A DNA stretch of 64,000 bases from Rhizobium sp. L51/94 (GTDB lineage Bacteria; Pseudomonadota; Alphaproteobacteria; Rhizobiales; Rhizobiaceae): assembly GCF_019355555.1 (NCBI RefSeq), contig NZ_CP072141.1:1-64000 (forward strand), given 5' to 3'. Numbering within the stretch: position 1 is the first letter of the stretch; each line of letters opens with the position of its first letter. The notes beneath the pieces are model-generated. The model was not told the origin of the DNA, did no database searches, and saw only the letters and a program-made list of their open reading frames with translations. The position numbers and the translations under genes were made by a program. Below, in pieces: positions 26,491 through 35,195 of the stretch.

Positions 26491-28710
26491 TCAGCCCGAA
26501 ATAGCGACCCGTTGCCCGTTTTCCTCGGCATCGCGAAGCTCGGCCTGATAGCGCTTTGTAATGTCGGCGGCCGTCATTGGCTTGCCGTGGAAATATCCCT
26601 GCAACTCGTCACAGCCGAACAGCCGCACCGCGATCCCCTGCTCCTCGGTCTCGATCCCCTCGGCGGTCACCGGGATATCCAGCGAGCGGGCAAGAGCCAC
26701 CGTTGCCTGCAGCATGTCGCGGGCGCTCTTGCCTTCCAGCACGCCCATGGTCAGCGATTTGTCGATCTTGATGCGGTCGAAGCCGAACTGGCGGAGATAG
26801 CCGATCGATGAGAAGCCCGATCCGAAATCGTCGAGCGCCACCTTGACGCCGAGCGCCTTCAGACGCTCGATTGCGACGCGTATTCGCTTCGGGTTCTGGA
26901 TGATGTAGCCTTCGGTGATCTCCAGCGTCACGCGCTCGGGATCGATCTCCGTCTGCTTGAGCACATAGCGCACATAGTCGGCGAAGGCCGGGTTGCGGAA
27001 CTGGCTCGGCGAAACATTAACGGCGATACGCATGCCTGGCCAAGCGACGGCCGCCTCACAGGCCCGCCGGAGAACCAGCAGCCCCAGCCCCTCGATAAGA
27101 CCGCTGGTTTCGGCCACCGGGATAAAAACTTCAGGAGATATCGGCCCGTAGCCGGGGCGATCCCAGCGCACCAGCGCTTCGACTCCGATCATCGCATGCG
27201 TCGCCGCGTCGACCAGCGGCTGGTAGACCACACCAAGGGTTTCCCCTTCGATCGCAGCACGCAGATCGAGCTCCATGGCATTGCGACCTTCGCGATCGGT
27301 GTCCATGTCGCTGTCGTAGCACATCATGCGGGAGCGGCCTGCTTCCTTGGCCTTGTACATCGCGAGATCGGCGCGGCGCACCATTTCCTCACGACCGACG
27401 CGGCCTTCGGGAGACATGGCGATGCCGATGCTGGCGCCGACCACGATGACGCGGCGGCCGATTTCGAGCGGTTCCGAGAGGAAATCGAGCACCTGTTCGG
27501 CAAGGCCGAGGGCTGGGCCGTCATTCAGGTCTTCGCCGGGGAAGGCAACGGCAAATTCATCGCCGCCCAGCCGCGCAAGAATGGCGTTTCCCGGCACCAG
27601 GACCTTAAGCCCGGCAGCGATGGCGCGGATAAGCTGGTCGCCGGTACCATGGCCGTAGGAATCGTTGATCTCCTTGAAGCCGTCGAGATCGAGATAAAGA
27701 AGCAGCACGTTGCTGCGATCAAGCGATGCCTGCTCGATCATCTGGTCGACATGAACCCGCATGCCTTCCCTGTTTAAAAGCCCGGACAGCCGGTCCTGCA
27801 GGGCCGCCTCGCGCGCTGCTGCTTCCTCTGCCCGCAAACGCTTGTTGGCAAGCGATCCAAGCATCAGCAGCACCACGAAGAACATGCCGACCAACCCGAG
27901 GGCGCCGGCCACCAGCGGCCGCGCCTGCTGGTAGCTCATGTCGCCGGGAATGCTCGACTGCCAGACCATCTTTCCGAGCGTCCGGCCGAGCGGATCGACG
28001 ACCGGGACCGCATTTGCCGACGCCGTGTCCGCTGAAACCAGATGCAGGCCGTTGATGACATAGTTATCTGCCATCGCCTTGATTTGATCGGCGTCAAGGT
28101 GGCGAATGAAAACGAGGTAACGCCGCTGGCCTACGGGCACCGGGACAGTCCCCGATTTCTGCCGGACCAGCGCCACGCCGGCAACCGCCACGCCGTTGCT
28201 GGTGTCGATAAAGCCGGCCGCTTCCGGCATTGCTCCTGCGGGCGCTGAACGGGCCGTGTCGAGCAAAGACCAGATCGCAGGGTCGAGCATGCTCTTCATA
28301 GGTTCGGTGCTGGGCTTGCCGTTCTGGTACGCGAGGACAGGCTTTCCGCTCTCATCGACAACGATCACACCGTCGAAAAGCGGGTTGTTCGCAGACATCC
28401 CCCCGAAGTTGCTTGCCACCCAATCCATGCCATCGGGCGCATAGACGAATTTCGCCGCATCGTCCCACGCCGCATAGTCGTTGAGCGTTGCTTTCAGCTG
28501 GGTCTGGAATGTCTTCAGCGCGCCAGTCGTTGTCTGGAAGGAGCGCTTCTCATCGAGCCTGTTGGAGTAATCTGCCACTCGGGCAACGGCCGTCAGAACC
28601 ATCAGGGTCACGACAGCGACCACGAGCGCAAACGAAAACAGCACGGCCATCACGATCGAATGACGGTCGCGTCCAATATCCCGCTGAAACAACTTCGAAA
28701 ACGCGCCCAT
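26491..28710 (-). CDS. CHASE4-GGDEF-EAL cyclic-di-GMP protein
   Basis: A 739-residue inner-membrane protein. Two transmembrane helices (near residues 20-45 and 250-275) flank a periplasmic CHASE4-type sensor, which contains the typical NDYAAWDDAAKFV. GGDEF is intact near residue 383 (ARLGGDEFAVAF) and EAL is intact near residue 511 (GVEALVRWD), with the metal-site segment DDFGSGFSSIGYL. It could make or break c-di-GMP. The start at 28710 has AAGGAG upstream. Confidence 0.92.
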   Translation of the reverse strand: MGAFSKLFQRDIGRDRHSIVMAVLFSFALVVAVVTLMVLTAVARVADYSNRLDEKRSFQTTTGALKTFQTQLKATLNDYAAWDDAAKFVYAPDGMDWVASNFGGMSANNPLFDGVIVVDESGKPVLAYQNGKPSTEPMKSMLDPAIWSLLDTARSAPAGAMPEAAGFIDTSNGVAVAGVALVRQKSGTVPVPVGQRRYLVFIRHLDADQIKAMADNYVINGLHLVSADTASANAVPVVDPLGRTLGKMVWQSSIPGDMSYQQARPLVAGALGLVGMFFVVLLMLGSLANKRLRAEEAAAREAALQDRLSGLLNREGMRVHVDQMIEQASLDRSNVLLLYLDLDGFKEINDSYGHGTGDQLIRAIAAGLKVLVPGNAILARLGGDEFAVAFPGEDLNDGPALGLAEQVLDFLSEPLEIGRRVIVVGASIGIAMSPEGRVGREEMVRRADLAMYKAKEAGRSRMMCYDSDMDTDREGRNAMELDLRAAIEGETLGVVYQPLVDAATHAMIGVEALVRWDRPGYGPISPEVFIPVAETSGLIEGLGLLVLRRACEAAVAWPGMRIAVNVSPSQFRNPAFADYVRYVLKQTEIDPERVTLEITEGYIIQNPKRIRVAIERLKALGVKVALDDFGSGFSSIGYLRQFGFDRIKIDKSLTMGVLEGKSARDMLQATVALARSLDIPVTAEGIETEEQGIAVRLFGCDELQGYFHGKPMTAADITKRYQAELRDAEENGQRVAISG

Positions 28711-28838
28711 ACGGCACTCCTTAAGCGCGGAATATGCAGAACAGGTCTTCAAGAACCGTTAAGGAAATTGAGAACGCGCGTAAAGACACAGGAACAATAC
28801 AACCTTTTGCTGCATTTCCCCGCACCTCTACCCTGGGA

Positions 28839-28860
28839 CCAAGGGGTTAGCATCCCTTGG
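28839..28860 (-). terminator. Hairpin after the beta-glucosidase gene
   Basis: CCAAGGG and CCCTTGG pair around an 8-base loop, ten bases past the stop codon. No T-run on the minus strand. Confidence 0.45.
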
Positions 28861-28869
28861 CGTCGGTGA

Positions 28870-30243
28870 TCAGGTCGCGGTATGGTTGCCTTTTGGAAAC
28901 AGCGCCGCCAGTTCGGAATACCATTTTCCGCTGCTCTTGACGGTGCGCACCTGCGTCTCGTAATCGACATGGACCAGGCCGAAGCGCATGCGATAGCCCT
29001 CCGCCCATTCGAAGTTATCCATCAGGCTCCAGGCGAAGTAGCCACGCATCGGATATCCGTCCTTGATGAGATCAGCGACGATATTGAGATGGTCGATGTA
29101 ATAGTCGAGCCGCGGCTGATCGTCGACCACACCGTCCACGACGCCCATGTTATAGGCGGCCCCGTTCTCGGTGATGTAGCATTCCGGCATCTCGTAGCGC
29201 CGATAGAGGTCCTCGATCAGCAGCTTCAGGCCGGGTGCGTAGACTTCCCAGCCGATATCCGTCTTGACGTCGCTGACCGGCGGCGCCTCTTTCGTCCAGG
29301 GAAAGTCGCCCGATTTCTCCGCATCGTCGAAGACACGATCCGGCTTGTAGTAGTTGATGCCGACCCAATCGAGCTTTTGATTGATCAGCGCCATGTCGCC
29401 ATCGGCAATCTCGGGCATGCGATCGCCCAGCGCTGCCAGGAAGGCCTCCGGATACTGGCCCTTGAAGACCGGATCGAAGAAGGCCCCATTGTGGAACTCG
29501 TGCGCCCGCTCTACAGCCGCATGATCGGCCGCACCGTCCGAGCCTGAGATGATCGACGCGGCGTTGAGCACCAGCCCGACCGGCACCTTCGGCGCCTCGG
29601 AGCGGATCGCCTCCACGCCGAGCCCGTGGGCGAGATTGATATGGTGCATGGCCGCAAGCGCCGCTTCCATGTTTCGTTCGCCCGGCGCATGGATGCCCCA
29701 GAGATGGCTGAGCCAGACGATGCACCAGGGCTCGTTGAATGTAGCGACCGAATCCAGCCGGTCTCCGAGTCGTGCCATAACCGTCTTGGCATAGCGCTGG
29801 TATGCATAGGCCGTCGAGCGCGCCGTCCAGCCGCCGTCACCCATCAGCGAAAGCGGCAGATCCCAGTGATAAAGCGTCGCGAAGGTCTTGATGCCGCGTG
29901 CCTTGCAGCCGTCGACCAGCCGGTCGTAGAAATCCAGCCCCTTCTCGTTGATCGGCCCGGTGCCTTCCGGCACGATGCGCGGCCAGGCGATCGAGAAGCG
30001 ATAGGCCTCAACGCCCATCTCCTTGATAAGATCGAGATCCTCGTCCAGCCGGTTGTAGTGATCGCAAGCGACATCGCCGTTGTCGCGCTGGAAAACTCTG
30101 CCCGGCATGTTGCAGAACGCGTCCCAGATCGACGCCTTGCGTCCATCGGTCCTGGTGGCACCCTCGATCTGGAAAGCGGCCGTCGCCACGCCGAAGGTAA
30201 AGTCACCGGGAAACCGCGCGGCCATCGTTTTTGGATCGATCAT
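28870..30243 (-). CDS. GH1 beta-glucosidase
   Basis: A 457-residue family 1 glycoside hydrolase. The acid/base glutamate is in ATFNEPW near residue 165 and the nucleophile in CYITENGA near residue 357. The N-terminal FPGDFTFGVATAAFQIEGA and the late WSLMDNFEWAEGY complete the sugar-binding site. There is no signal peptide, so it acts on imported beta-glucosides or cellobiose in the cytoplasm. No adjacent transporter is visible. It is divergent from the P-type ATPase gene. Confidence 0.93.
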   Translation of the reverse strand: MIDPKTMAARFPGDFTFGVATAAFQIEGATRTDGRKASIWDAFCNMPGRVFQRDNGDVACDHYNRLDEDLDLIKEMGVEAYRFSIAWPRIVPEGTGPINEKGLDFYDRLVDGCKARGIKTFATLYHWDLPLSLMGDGGWTARSTAYAYQRYAKTVMARLGDRLDSVATFNEPWCIVWLSHLWGIHAPGERNMEAALAAMHHINLAHGLGVEAIRSEAPKVPVGLVLNAASIISGSDGAADHAAVERAHEFHNGAFFDPVFKGQYPEAFLAALGDRMPEIADGDMALINQKLDWVGINYYKPDRVFDDAEKSGDFPWTKEAPPVSDVKTDIGWEVYAPGLKLLIEDLYRRYEMPECYITENGAAYNMGVVDGVVDDQPRLDYYIDHLNIVADLIKDGYPMRGYFAWSLMDNFEWAEGYRMRFGLVHVDYETQVRTVKSSGKWYSELAALFPKGNHTAT

Positions 30244-30412
30244 GGAATGTCTCGTTTTCTTGAACTGATGGTGGACGATTTAGACCGGCAACTACCCGGT
30301 TGTACAGATGATGAATGTCAAAACTGCAACGTTGCAGACAAGCCCCGCGCGTCCACCTGAAATCCGGCCTTCCATGACCGCATCGGTTGCCCATCGGTAT
30401 CGCACCCCTCAA

Positions 30413-30426
30413 TTGATGTCGGTCAA
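30413..30426. promoter_or_regulatory. FNR/FixK anaerobox
   Basis: TTGATGTCGGTCAA fits the rhizobial FnrN/FixK consensus TTGA-N6-TCAA exactly. It lies 105 bases upstream of the P-type ATPase start and 170 bases from the divergent beta-glucosidase start, a usual position for activation of the ATPase under low oxygen. Confidence 0.6.
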
Positions 30427-30531
30427 TCCGCGCGCCCCAACGGTGGGTTACCTTGACGCCTCTTGCGCTAACCGGGCCTGGAGGGATCGAGGCCTCAAAC
30501 TGCGGTTCTGAGCCTCCAATGGGAACGAGAG

Positions 30532-32400
30532 ATGTCCATGACCGCTGAGAGAACAGACCGTTTGAAGACCACGCTGCTCCTCGTGGCGATGTTCACACTC
30601 GCACTCGGGCTGCTTCTTTACGTCCTAGATCACCCGGATGCTGCAAGGCTTGCATGGCAGGTCGGCGTCGTCCCGGTTCTGGCGGCATTGATCTTCGAAA
30701 TCGCGCGCAGCGTCTGGCGTGGCGAAGTGGGCCTCGACATCGTGGCCGCATTGTCCATGACCGCAGCGCTTCTCTTCGGTGAGACGCTCGCCGCAGCGGT
30801 GGTCGCCGTCATGTATTCCGGCGGCACATTTCTGGAAAGCTTCGCGGAAGGCCGCGCCCGGCGTGAGATGAGCGCGCTGCTCGCCCGTGTCCCCAGAACC
30901 GCGACGCGTTATGCCAACGGTGGTCTGGCAGACGTTGCGCTGGAGATCATCGAACCCGGCGACCTGCTTTTGATCCACCAGGGCGGGATCGTGCCTGCAG
31001 ATGGCGACATCGAAAGCCCGCAGGCGATCCTCGATAAGTCGGCCCTGACAGGCGAGTCGATGCCGGTGCGGCTGGACAAGGGCCAGGAGGCGATGAGCGG
31101 ATCGACCAATGCCGGGGAAGCATTCGACCTGCGCGTGCGGCATCGCGCCGCCGACAGCACCTATGCAGGCATCGTGCGCCTGGTCGAGGCCGCGCAGGCA
31201 TCCAAGGCCCCGATGGCGAGGCTGGCCGACCGCTATTCGCTGTGGTTCCTGCTGGTGACGATCGCGCTGTCTGCAGCCGCATGGTGGTTCACCGGCGATC
31301 CCATTCGCGCAGTGGCTGTCCTTGTCGTGGCGACCCCCTGCCCGCTGATCCTTGCCGTCCCGGTGGCTTTGGTGGCCGGTCTTTCCCGTGCAGCCCATTT
31401 CGGCGTTCTCATCAAGGGCGCAAAGCCGCTGGAAGCCCTGGCGCGGATCAGCACCTTGATTCTCGACAAGACCGGAACCCTGACGGACGGGCGCCCGCAA
31501 ATCGTTTCGATCGAGGCGCACAACGGAATGTCGGACGGTGAGATCCTGTATTTCGCGGCCGCACTCGAGCAGGCCTCGAAACACCCCATGGCACAGGCCA
31601 TCGTTGCAGCGGCGCGTCGCCAGAGCGTGGTGCTGCCATTGCCGGAAAACGTCGTCGAGCGCCCCGGTGAAGGCGTCATCGGAACGATCTCCGGCCGCCA
31701 GGTATCGGTGGGAGGCATCGCATTCGTCAGCAAACAGGCCGGCGTGGTGTCCGCAGCCAGTCCGATCATGGACGTCGGGACGGTCGTTGTCGCTCTCTCC
31801 GTCGACAACAGGATCGCAGGCTACATCACCATGGCGGATGCATTGCGCACGGGAACCGTCGAACTCATTGCCAACCTGCGCCTGCTTGGCATCAAGCGGA
31901 TTTTGCTGGCCACCGGAGATCGGCGTGCGGTGGCGGAAACGGTGACCAAGAACCTTGGCCTCGACGCCGTCAGATCAGACCTGACGCCCGACCAGAAAGT
32001 CCTTCTGGTGCTGACCGAGCGCAAGAACGGGTCGGTGATGATGGTGGGTGATGGGGTCAACGATGCCCCGGCATTGGCCGCCGCCGACATCGGCGTTGCC
32101 ATGGGCGCCCGCGGAGCCGCCGCCTCGGCTGAAGCCGCCGATATCGTGCTTCTTGTCGATCACGTGGATCGCCTGCTGCCCGGCATCGAAATTGCCAAAA
32201 GCTCCCGGCGTATCGCCATGGAAAGCGTCATCGCGGGCATCGCCATGTCGGTTATCGGAATGATCGCCGCAGCACTGGGTTACTTGACACCTGTGCAGGG
32301 AGCCGTGCTCCAGGAACTCATCGATGTCGCGGTGATCCTGAATTCGCTCAGAGCCCTGCGGATCACCCCCAGGATCGCGCCCGTCACGGCAGAGGATTGA
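30532..32400 (+). CDS. P1B-type heavy-metal ATPase without N-terminal metal domain
   Basis: A 622-residue P-type ATPase. It has the actuator loop ALTGES near residue 177, the transmembrane metal motif TPCPLILAVP near 265, the phosphorylation site DKTGTLT near 315, the HP motif SKHPMAQAI near 355 and the hinge GDGVNDAPALAAADIG near 505. TPC replaces the CPC of copper pumps and the SPC of cobalt pumps. No N-terminal HMA or CxxC domain precedes the first helix, and there is no C-terminal hemerythrin domain. Metal specificity is therefore open. An anaerobox lies upstream, so expression under low oxygen is likely. Confidence 0.9.
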   Translation: MSMTAERTDRLKTTLLLVAMFTLALGLLLYVLDHPDAARLAWQVGVVPVLAALIFEIARSVWRGEVGLDIVAALSMTAALLFGETLAAAVVAVMYSGGTFLESFAEGRARREMSALLARVPRTATRYANGGLADVALEIIEPGDLLLIHQGGIVPADGDIESPQAILDKSALTGESMPVRLDKGQEAMSGSTNAGEAFDLRVRHRAADSTYAGIVRLVEAAQASKAPMARLADRYSLWFLLVTIALSAAAWWFTGDPIRAVAVLVVATPCPLILAVPVALVAGLSRAAHFGVLIKGAKPLEALARISTLILDKTGTLTDGRPQIVSIEAHNGMSDGEILYFAAALEQASKHPMAQAIVAAARRQSVVLPLPENVVERPGEGVIGTISGRQVSVGGIAFVSKQAGVVSAASPIMDVGTVVVALSVDNRIAGYITMADALRTGTVELIANLRLLGIKRILLATGDRRAVAETVTKNLGLDAVRSDLTPDQKVLLVLTERKNGSVMMVGDGVNDAPALAAADIGVAMGARGAAASAEAADIVLLVDHVDRLLPGIEIAKSSRRIAMESVIAGIAMSVIGMIAAALGYLTPVQGAVLQELIDVAVILNSLRALRITPRIAPVTAED

Positions 32401-32479
32401 TTACAGGCTGCGCCGCCGGACTATCCTTTTCGGGCACGGACGGACTGCCTGCGAGCTTCTCATGCTTGTCAAACCTGAC

Positions 32480-33079
32480 CTACTTACCCAATCCGAGGAT
32501 CGGGTAAAGCGAGGCTACGAGCAAGAGAGCCATGACTATGTTGAATGCCCTTAGGCGCGCGGAGTTCGACAACCATTGCCGGATCACCGTTCCGAGCCAT
32601 GCCCATACCGATATCGCCGGAAAGCAGACGAGGGCGAAGGCGATTGCCACGACAAAAACCGAAACCAGGGAGCATTCCGGAGCATACAGCGTGATCGCCG
32701 AGAGCCCCATGGCCCATGCCTTCGGGTTTACCCACTGAAAGCCAGCGGCTTGAAGGAATGTCATCGGGCGGCCCTTGGAAGCACGCTGTTCGACGGATGC
32801 AGAGGTCGCTATCTTGTATGCCAGCCACAACAAATAGGCAATCGACACCACTTTGAGCGCGCCGTACATCATCGGTAAGATGTCGAAAAGCGCCATCAGG
32901 CCAACGCCCAGCAGAAGCGTCATGATCGAGACGCCTGCCACAATTCCGAGCATGTGAGGCAGCGTTCGGCGAAATCCAAAATTTGCCCCCGACGCCATCA
33001 GCATGAGGTTGTTTGGGCCCGGCGTTACCGTTGTGACGAAGGCAAAGCCCAGCAAGGCGACGATCACCGTGAAATTCAT
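32480..33079 (-). CDS. LysE/RhtB-family amino-acid exporter
   Basis: A 199-residue membrane protein with about six helices. The N-terminal segment FAFVTTVTPGPNNLMLMASG is the LysE/RhtB hallmark, and FQWVNPKAWAMGLSAI near residue 120 is also conserved. The start at 33079 has AGAGGAGG upstream; the longer frame to 33109 reads through that site. It is divergent from the Lrp-type regulator across a 95-base gap that holds a perfect inverted repeat, so the regulator probably controls it. It likely exports an amino acid. Confidence 0.9.
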   Translation of the reverse strand: MNFTVIVALLGFAFVTTVTPGPNNLMLMASGANFGFRRTLPHMLGIVAGVSIMTLLLGVGLMALFDILPMMYGALKVVSIAYLLWLAYKIATSASVEQRASKGRPMTFLQAAGFQWVNPKAWAMGLSAITLYAPECSLVSVFVVAIAFALVCFPAISVWAWLGTVIRQWLSNSARLRAFNIVMALLLVASLYPILGLGK

Positions 33080-33145
33080 CCAATTGCCTCCTCTAATTTT
33101 CCTTCGCAATAATAAGGGGAGACGGCTGCAATTAATCGTCTAATA

Positions 33146-33170
33146 TGCGTTGAACACCAACTTCAACGCA
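33146..33170. promoter_or_regulatory. Inverted repeat, probable Lrp-family operator
   Basis: TGCGTTGAA and TTCAACGCA form a perfect 9-bp inverted repeat with a 7-base spacer in the divergent gap between the exporter and the Lrp regulator. It sits immediately before the regulator start, consistent with autorepression and exporter control. Confidence 0.6.
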
Positions 33171-33174
33171 ATGA

Positions 33175-33630
33175 ATGATGACGATGGATCAGATAGACGA
33201 CAGTATATTGCGAGAGCTGCGACGGGATGGACGCATCACAAACGTCCAGCTTGCGGAACGGGTTAACCTTTCCCCTTCGGCCTGCCTGCGTCGCGTCCAA
33301 GAGCTTGAGCGGACGGGCGTCATCCGGGGCTACCGCGCGGTCACGGATCCTGTGCGTCTGGGTCGCGGCTTCACGGTCTATGTCATGGTAGGCTTGTCAT
33401 CGCACACCAAGGCGGCACTTGAGGGCTTTGAGCGCGCCATGTCGATCGCACCCGAGGTCGTTGAGTGCCACAATATAGCTGGCGCATTCGAATATCTGCT
33501 GCGCGTGGAAACCGGCGATCTTGCCGACTTCAAACGATTTCACACGGATGTCCTGGGGACGAGATCGTACCTCAGCTCCATCACTTCCCTGATTGTCATG
33601 GACTCACCGAAGGACGAGCGCGCAGTCTGA
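33175..33630 (+). CDS. Lrp/AsnC-family transcriptional regulator
   Basis: A 151-residue regulator with an N-terminal helix-turn-helix (DDSILRELRRDGRITNVQLA, then RVNLSPSACLRRVQELE) and a C-terminal RAM ligand-binding domain. Three in-frame ATGs (33175, 33178, 33184) are possible starts, with no clear ribosome binding site. It faces the LysE exporter divergently, the usual arrangement for an amino-acid-sensing regulator of export. Confidence 0.9.
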   Translation: MMTMDQIDDSILRELRRDGRITNVQLAERVNLSPSACLRRVQELERTGVIRGYRAVTDPVRLGRGFTVYVMVGLSSHTKAALEGFERAMSIAPEVVECHNIAGAFEYLLRVETGDLADFKRFHTDVLGTRSYLSSITSLIVMDSPKDERAV

Positions 33631-33737
33631 CATCATGACGCCTGACTGAGCCTTCGGATCGCCGGCGGAACGCTCCTTCGGTTTTCGCTCCGGAGGAACA
33701 GCTGCCGCAAGTCCGGCACTAGGGGAAAGCTACCCGT

Positions 33738-35090
33738 CTAAACGGCCTGCGCCAGAACGGTTTTGGAGAGGGCACGCTGCAGGGCTTCGATGCAAATCGG
33801 ATCGTGCGATTGCCCTGCGCCTTCCCAGAGGATCGACATCGCCTTTGTAACGGACATCGCGGGCCTGTATGGCCGATCTGCGGTCAGCGCGTCGAACACG
33901 TCAGCCGTCGAGACGATCCGCACTTCCATCGGGATATCCTCTGCGTGCAAGCCACGGGGATAGCCCTTGCCGTCCAGTCTTTCATGATGCGCGCCACCGA
34001 CGACCGCCGCTGCTGAAAAGGCACCGATGTTCGAGAGAATTTTCTCGGACAGCTCGGCGTGGCGCTTCATCTGCGTCCATTCCTTTTCATCCAGCTTGCC
34101 GGGCTTGTCGAGGACGCTGTTGCTGACGCCGAGCTTGCCGATATCGTGAAGCAAGGCGGCGCGTTTCAGCAACCGGCGCCCGACGAGATCGAGGCCCATC
34201 TCTTCGGCAATCAGATCTGTAAACAACGCGACGCGATCGCTATGGCCCGAGGTGAAAGGGCTCTTGGCGTCGATCACCCTGGCAAAGCCGGCTGCGATAT
34301 CATCCAGATAGTCCTCGTCTGCCATGATCAGCTGCTGGCCGGGTTCCAACGCCAGAACGAATTCCTCGACGTCGTCGGCGTTCAGGGCCTCCCAGAAGCC
34401 TTCTGTCTGGGCGACGCGGGAGAACGCGTCGATCAACGACGGATCGAACCAGCGGCCTTTGCGCAGGCGAATTTCCTTCAACGCATTCTGTGGCCCACCG
34501 CTGCGCTGGAAGACATCGATCACTTGGGCCAGCAAGGCTATGCGAGAGAAGAGCGGGATGTCCTCGCCGGCCAGGCCCTCCGGTTTGCCGCCACCGTTCC
34601 AGTGCTCGTCGAGCCCCATGATGCCGTGTGCCACGCTCTCCGAGAAGCGCATCTGCCGGGCAATTTCGGCCCCACGCTGACAGCGGGTCTGGATGAGTTC
34701 GGTGGAAAAGTCCCCGCCGTTCTGAAGGACATGGACAATGCTGCGAAAGCGTTCCGCGAGGCCTGCCTGCATGCCGGTGTGACCGATGACGAAACGCAGC
34801 ATCTGGCCGAGACTGCTGTCCACCAGTTTGAAGTCGCGCTTGAAGCTCAGGTCATCGGCGAGATAAAGCTCGCATATCCGGGCCGCATTGCTGCTGCAGC
34901 CGAGATCTTTCAGGAGCAGCGTATAGTAGAGGTCCTGGAGCTCGCTGTCGCCCAGACCGATTTCGCGGCCTATCAGAGTACCTATGTAGCAGCAGCGGAT
35001 GCAGTGCCCCGGAGGCTGTCCTTCCGTCATATCGAGCGCCTGGCTGAGAGCCTCTATAATTTCTGCCAAACGAATGTTGATGCCGGCCAT
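33738..35090 (-). CDS. HD-GYP-domain phosphodiesterase
   Basis: A 450-residue protein with two HD-type halves. The N-terminal half has a degenerate HD region (LLLKDLGCSSNAARI near residue 60). The C-terminal HD-GYP domain is intact, with LLHDIGKLG near residue 315 and HHERLDGKGYPRG near residue 370. HD-GYP proteins hydrolyse c-di-GMP to GMP or pGpG. It lacks membrane segments. ATG at 35090 has GGAGGAGA upstream. It lies 105 bases downstream of the GAF-PAS-GGDEF-EAL gene on the same strand, so the two may be co-transcribed. Confidence 0.92.
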   Translation of the reverse strand: MAGINIRLAEIIEALSQALDMTEGQPPGHCIRCCYIGTLIGREIGLGDSELQDLYYTLLLKDLGCSSNAARICELYLADDLSFKRDFKLVDSSLGQMLRFVIGHTGMQAGLAERFRSIVHVLQNGGDFSTELIQTRCQRGAEIARQMRFSESVAHGIMGLDEHWNGGGKPEGLAGEDIPLFSRIALLAQVIDVFQRSGGPQNALKEIRLRKGRWFDPSLIDAFSRVAQTEGFWEALNADDVEEFVLALEPGQQLIMADEDYLDDIAAGFARVIDAKSPFTSGHSDRVALFTDLIAEEMGLDLVGRRLLKRAALLHDIGKLGVSNSVLDKPGKLDEKEWTQMKRHAELSEKILSNIGAFSAAAVVGGAHHERLDGKGYPRGLHAEDIPMEVRIVSTADVFDALTADRPYRPAMSVTKAMSILWEGAGQSHDPICIEALQRALSKTVLAQAV

Positions 35091-35195
35091 CGGATCAGTC
35101 TCCTCCGGGCCGCAGATTAGCAAAGGAAAATTGACAAAAATTGAACCCGGCGCCAGCGCCATGTGTTGCGGCACTCTCCCGCTCCCACCTGGACG

